Source: Acinetobacter lwoffii (lineage in GTDB: Bacteria; Pseudomonadota; Gammaproteobacteria; Pseudomonadales; Moraxellaceae). From it: a DNA stretch of 64,000 bases. Positions 61,091 to 64,000 of this stretch are shown here, piece by piece. The DNA is taken from the NCBI RefSeq assembly GCF_029024105.1, contig NZ_CP118963.1, positions 2,790,001 through 2,854,000 of the forward strand, given 5' to 3'. Numbering within the stretch: the stretch's first letter is position 1; every line of letters starts with the position of its first letter. Under the pieces are notes generated by a model. The model was not told where the DNA came from. It saw only the letters and a list, made by a program, of their open reading frames with translations, and searched no databases. The translations under genes and the position numbers were made by a program.

Positions 61091-62119
61091 TTAATACGCT
61101 GACTTATATTGAAAAGTGCGATCTAAATCCAGCAAGCTGCTGTCCAGCAACTTTTGCGCTTTTGGCGTGATCTGCCACAGCATGCGCTGTCGGTCATCAC
61201 GACCGGATGGCACAATCCAGTCATTCTGGCGCATTTGAATTTTTAAACTATGCAAGGCACGAATATTCATCTGGGCACGCGCAACTGCATGCGCACGCGG
61301 CATCTGCACCCGTGCATCCTGCAAACCGGTTTCATTCAGATATTCATTCATGCGCTTTGAGAAAAACTCTTCAGGTGTGGGATTGACAAAGGTTGAACCC
61401 AGCAATGCCAATAATTGTGCCCAAGTGAGTTTTTTCTGAACTTTGATTTCTTTAAAATTACCATCCTGATAAGCATGCATCCGGTATTCAAAAGAAAAAA
61501 CTTCATGCATCGCCACTTTGGGCAAGCTCAGGAATGGATCAACTTCTGCAGTTCCGCCATCACGTTCCAATTGCGCGACTTTAGCTTTCAGCTGGTCAAT
61601 CTCGTCATGCAGCGCCTGGGTATTTTGCGGACGCACCCAGCCGGTCACCGGATAGCGCTCCAGCATTTGTGGCATGTTAAAACGTACCGCCATTTCCAGA
61701 TCGCGCAGACTACGGTAAGTAAAGACCTGATCGACTTCCTGCTGTAACAGTTGACGGAATTCCTTAAATTTTTCCTGTAATTCCGGTTTGGCATCATGCA
61801 ATGCACTTTCACGTGATGCCGGATCATCATGCATAAACACAATAATCGGTTTTTGCTTGGTCACTGCATAAATATATTCGAGATGCATATAGCCAACACC
61901 CGATACCGACTGCTCTCCATACTGGCTTCCCAGCAGAATCACGACATAATCACAGTCATCAATCTGGCGGCGTGCAAATGCAGTATTCAGCGGTGTACGC
62001 TGTTCCAGTCCCCACGAGAAAAACCCCATTCCTACCAGTGTTTGAGACAGAATGATACGCTCCGGTTGCATTTCTGCCCCAGAGGTTGAGATGAACACTT
62101 GGTACCGTTTATCCAGCAT
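61091..62119 (-). CDS. DUF4062-domain protein
   Basis: A 342-residue protein. The first 85 or so residues (RYQVFISTSGAEMQPERIIL through YVVILLGSQYGEQ) form a DUF4062 domain, a small alpha/beta fold resembling TIR/SEFIR-like and nucleotide-processing domains. After it come a linker with a coiled coil (about 168-192, QALHDEIDQLKAKVAQLERD) and a C-terminal domain (about 205-342) of unknown type. DUF4062 proteins occur in signalling and in some defence systems, but here the neighbours are hemH and murI. No confident function. Confidence 0.78.
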   Translation of the reverse strand: MLDKRYQVFISTSGAEMQPERIILSQTLVGMGFFSWGLEQRTPLNTAFARRQIDDCDYVVILLGSQYGEQSVSGVGYMHLEYIYAVTKQKPIIVFMHDDPASRESALHDAKPELQEKFKEFRQLLQQEVDQVFTYRSLRDLEMAVRFNMPQMLERYPVTGWVRPQNTQALHDEIDQLKAKVAQLERDGGTAEVDPFLSLPKVAMHEVFSFEYRMHAYQDGNFKEIKVQKKLTWAQLLALLGSTFVNPTPEEFFSKRMNEYLNETGLQDARVQMPRAHAVARAQMNIRALHSLKIQMRQNDWIVPSGRDDRQRMLWQITPKAQKLLDSSLLDLDRTFQYKSAY

Positions 62120-62235
62120 GGGCTATCCTCTTCTCCTGTACATTTGGGTAAAAAATGCATCATCACATGCTTCTTTACCCAATATGGCCACCCCACAATC
62201 AAAATATCTTTCTTCTTAAATTATAAAAATGAGTT

Positions 62236-63108
62236 TTAAACTGCACTCATATTACTGACCTGCCATTTTAAATCGGCCGGAATCAGGTGCTGCAAAATCG
62301 GTCGGAGCTGTTCAGCATTCTGCCCACTCACCACCAATTCAATTTTCACGCTTTCTTTAGACTCATGCTCAAATAATAACCCATTTTTAATTAAAATTTG
62401 GGCCGTTTGTCTTGCAACCGCGAATCCTGAGTCAATTAATGTCAGCTTTTGACCAAAAATATACTGAATTGACGATTTTAGGAAGGGGTAATGTGTACAT
62501 CCTAATACTAAATAATCAGCGCCCTGATCTACAACTGGTTGTAAAATCTCTTTTAATGTCTGCAAACAGGCTGCACTCATCTGCTCTCCAGCCTCAACAA
62601 AAGGCACCAGATCCAGACTGGTCACAGGCAGGACTTTGACTTGAGCCGGTTCGGCAAAACGGGAAATGACATCTTTAATCAGCTGGCCGCGGAAGGTTGC
62701 AGGCGTGGCCAATACCGCCACAGTTTTCGACTGGGTATTCAGGACGGCCGGTTTAAGTGCGGGTACTAAACCGATAATCGGAAAGTTTTCACCATAATAG
62801 TCACGCAAATAATCCAGACTAAAAGCGGAAGCGGTATTACAAGCCACCACCGCAACTTTACAACCTTGACGATAAAGCCATTCAATCGCCTGAGCCGTCA
62901 AGGCACGAATTTCCTGATCATCTCTCGGGCCATAAGGCACATGCGCAGTATCCGCATAATAGACAAAGCGTTCATTAGGCAAATGGCGGGCAATTTCCAG
63001 GGCGACTGACAAGCCGCCTACGCCTGAGTCAAAAATGCCAATAGGCGCATCTGCCGTGGCATTGGGCATCGGGTCTAATAACTGGGAAATTGGTTGAATA
63101 GCGCTCAT
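62236..63108 (-). CDS. murI: glutamate racemase
   Basis: MurI makes D-glutamate for peptidoglycan. The ATG at 63106-63108 gives about 290 residues; the frame opens 13 codons earlier. Signature: IGIFDSGVGGLSVALEI, the first catalytic cysteine in VVACNTASAFSL and the second in LVLGCTHYPFLKS, and YYADTAHVPYGPR. The racemase uses the cysteine pair as acid and base. DUF1285 lies 49 bases upstream on the same strand and may share its transcript. Confidence 0.94.
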   Translation of the reverse strand: MSAIQPISQLLDPMPNATADAPIGIFDSGVGGLSVALEIARHLPNERFVYYADTAHVPYGPRDDQEIRALTAQAIEWLYRQGCKVAVVACNTASAFSLDYLRDYYGENFPIIGLVPALKPAVLNTQSKTVAVLATPATFRGQLIKDVISRFAEPAQVKVLPVTSLDLVPFVEAGEQMSAACLQTLKEILQPVVDQGADYLVLGCTHYPFLKSSIQYIFGQKLTLIDSGFAVARQTAQILIKNGLLFEHESKESVKIELVVSGQNAEQLRPILQHLIPADLKWQVSNMSAV

Positions 63109-63156
63109 AACGTTGCAGGTAGCTTGTTTGAAATTTCTAGCGATCAAGCTTAAACC

Positions 63157-63768
63157 TCAGGTGCTCAAATGCAAGTCTAAATCACCACTTTTCAAACTTA
63201 AAACGGTTTCGCCTGCCGGATTTTCATCAAGCTCTCCCATCTCGACCAGATGTAAAAATGCCGCACGCTGAATCAGGGCATTAATCCCAAAACGCACATG
63301 CACATAAGGCCGCAACTCACCTTTGTATTCACGCATAAAGATTGGATGTTCAGCATCGACAATAATCAGGTCTTGCGTGGTTGTGCCCAGTTGCAGATAA
63401 GTCACTCCATTGATCTCAACCTGATCGACCTGATTGACAAATAAAGGTTCATCTTCAACTTCGATTTCAATCATTTCTACTGGTGTTTTTAGATAGAATT
63501 TATCGTTTTCTTTCCAGAGCACCGTTGCAAACAGGTCAATCATCGGCTGACGCTTGATCAATTGACCTTCGTGCCACCATTCGCCGTTGGCTAAAACCTT
63601 GAGATCCATTGTGCCACAATGCTTTGGCTGCCATTGCTCCAAAGGGGGTATTGACCTTTTGTGACTGCCCTGTGCATCTTTTAAGTATTGTGCGATATCC
63701 ATTAAATTTTTATCATCGGGATAAGTTACTTTTTTCGTCGGATTTGTGCTGGGTACTGGCTTATCCAT
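63157..63768 (-). CDS. DUF1285 domain protein
   Basis: A 203-residue cytosolic protein. The ATG at 63766-63768 follows AAGGTCTTCTTTT; the open frame reaches much further upstream, into the etfD leader, but that part is not credible. It has the DUF1285 pattern LEQWQPKHCGTMDLKVLANG, GEWWHEGQLIKRQPM, and EHPIFMREYKGELRPYVHVR. Function unknown; DUF1285 proteins are found near housekeeping genes in proteobacteria. It precedes murI. Confidence 0.87.
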   Translation of the reverse strand: MDKPVPSTNPTKKVTYPDDKNLMDIAQYLKDAQGSHKRSIPPLEQWQPKHCGTMDLKVLANGEWWHEGQLIKRQPMIDLFATVLWKENDKFYLKTPVEMIEIEVEDEPLFVNQVDQVEINGVTYLQLGTTTQDLIIVDAEHPIFMREYKGELRPYVHVRFGINALIQRAAFLHLVEMGELDENPAGETVLSLKSGDLDLHLST

Positions 63769-63954
63769 AAAAGAAGACCTTAATGACGGAAAAATAATAT
63801 GTTTCAGCCAATTGGCTAAAACCGGCTTTAAAACTATACTAGCCCAGATTATCAAAGACACTAGCATTTTTGTGTCTAGGAACCAAGAACACTTATGGCA
63901 GCACCCAATCATATGATTATGGTTGCCACCGAATAGTAATATGAGGAGTCCTAC

Positions 63955-64000
63955 ATGGAACACATCGAACGTGAATCGATGGAGTTTGACGTCGTCATCG
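63955..64000 (+). CDS. etfD: electron transfer flavoprotein-ubiquinone oxidoreductase (partial, first 15 codons)
   Basis: The frame MEHIERESMEFDVVI begins at the ATG at 63955, with ATGAGGAGTCCTAC before it, and continues past the window. This N-terminus, followed by a FAD-binding motif not yet visible, is that of ETF-ubiquinone oxidoreductase, which feeds electrons from ETF into the quinone pool. Only the start can be judged, so the call is from resemblance to the family opening. Confidence 0.75.
   Translation, partial: MEHIERESMEFDVVI

Noticed and set aside
63769..63963. N-terminal extension of the DUF1285 protein
   Set aside because: The extra 65 residues are hydrophobic, overlap the etfD promoter and leader, and lack a ribosome site; the internal ATG fits the family start.

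Overview
The window looks like chromosome of an Acinetobacter species (Gammaproteobacteria, Moraxellaceae). Reasons: moderately AT-rich DNA, the gene neighbourhoods (leuCDB, rppH-ptsP, rluC/rne, glyQS, trmB/yacG, hemH, murI, etfD), and an insertion sequence whose length, terminal repeats and target duplication match what I recall of ISAba11. No species is assigned.

Layout. 1-3.5 kb: leuC, leuD, a lipoprotein gene and the start of leuB, all leftward. 3.7-7.4 kb: a DUF2061 membrane protein, a LysR regulator and a full-length ovothiol enzyme, OvoA. 7.4-12.2 kb: DUF2789, an HAD phosphatase, rppH, ptsP, a small membrane protein and a 59-codon gene that resembles arfA, with its terminator inside the reading frame. 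12.8-18.4 kb: catalase, a DCC-family thiol protein, an MBL hydrolase, a cation efflux protein and a DMT transporter. 18.6-31.0 kb: a complete ring-cleavage and meta-cleavage pathway for 3-phenylpropionate/cinnamate (hcaEFCB-mhpB-hcaD, hcaR, mhpC, an OprD-type porin, mhpDFE). 31.4-39.7 kb: an HAD phosphatase, rluC, a long rne leader, RNase E and an acyl-CoA synthetase. 39.9-40.2 kb: three identical tRNA-Lys(UUU) genes. 40.4-48 kb: lipoprotein, PspC, HPP-CBS, transglutaminase-like protein and glyQS. 48.0-51.3 kb: an AT-rich island with a two-gene Pycsar anti-phage operon broken by two insertion sequences. 51.4-64 kb: small envelope proteins, a hydroxyacid dehydrogenase, a methyltransferase, trmB, yacG, an MBL hydrolase, hemH, a DUF4062 protein, murI, DUF1285 and the first codons of etfD.

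How the genes work together. HcaEFCD plus HcaB would turn phenylpropionate or cinnamate into the 2,3-dihydroxy compound. MhpB opens the ring, MhpC hydrolyses the product, and MhpD, MhpE and MhpF take the C5 product to pyruvate and acetyl-CoA. The porin probably brings in the aromatic acid. The cluster has neither mhpA nor an inner-membrane transporter.

The most notable region is the Pycsar island. Removing an ISAba11-like element (48703-49803, 5-bp duplication TTATA) restores a pycC frame 12 codons longer, whose stop overlaps the pycTM start. Removing an IS5-family element (50271-51151, TA duplication) restores a pycTM frame of 205 codons with another membrane helix. Both genes are therefore clipped at their 3' ends by stop codons supplied by the insertions. 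The second highlight is the arfA-like gene, which has a consensus promoter and an internal terminator that would yield mRNA without a stop codon.
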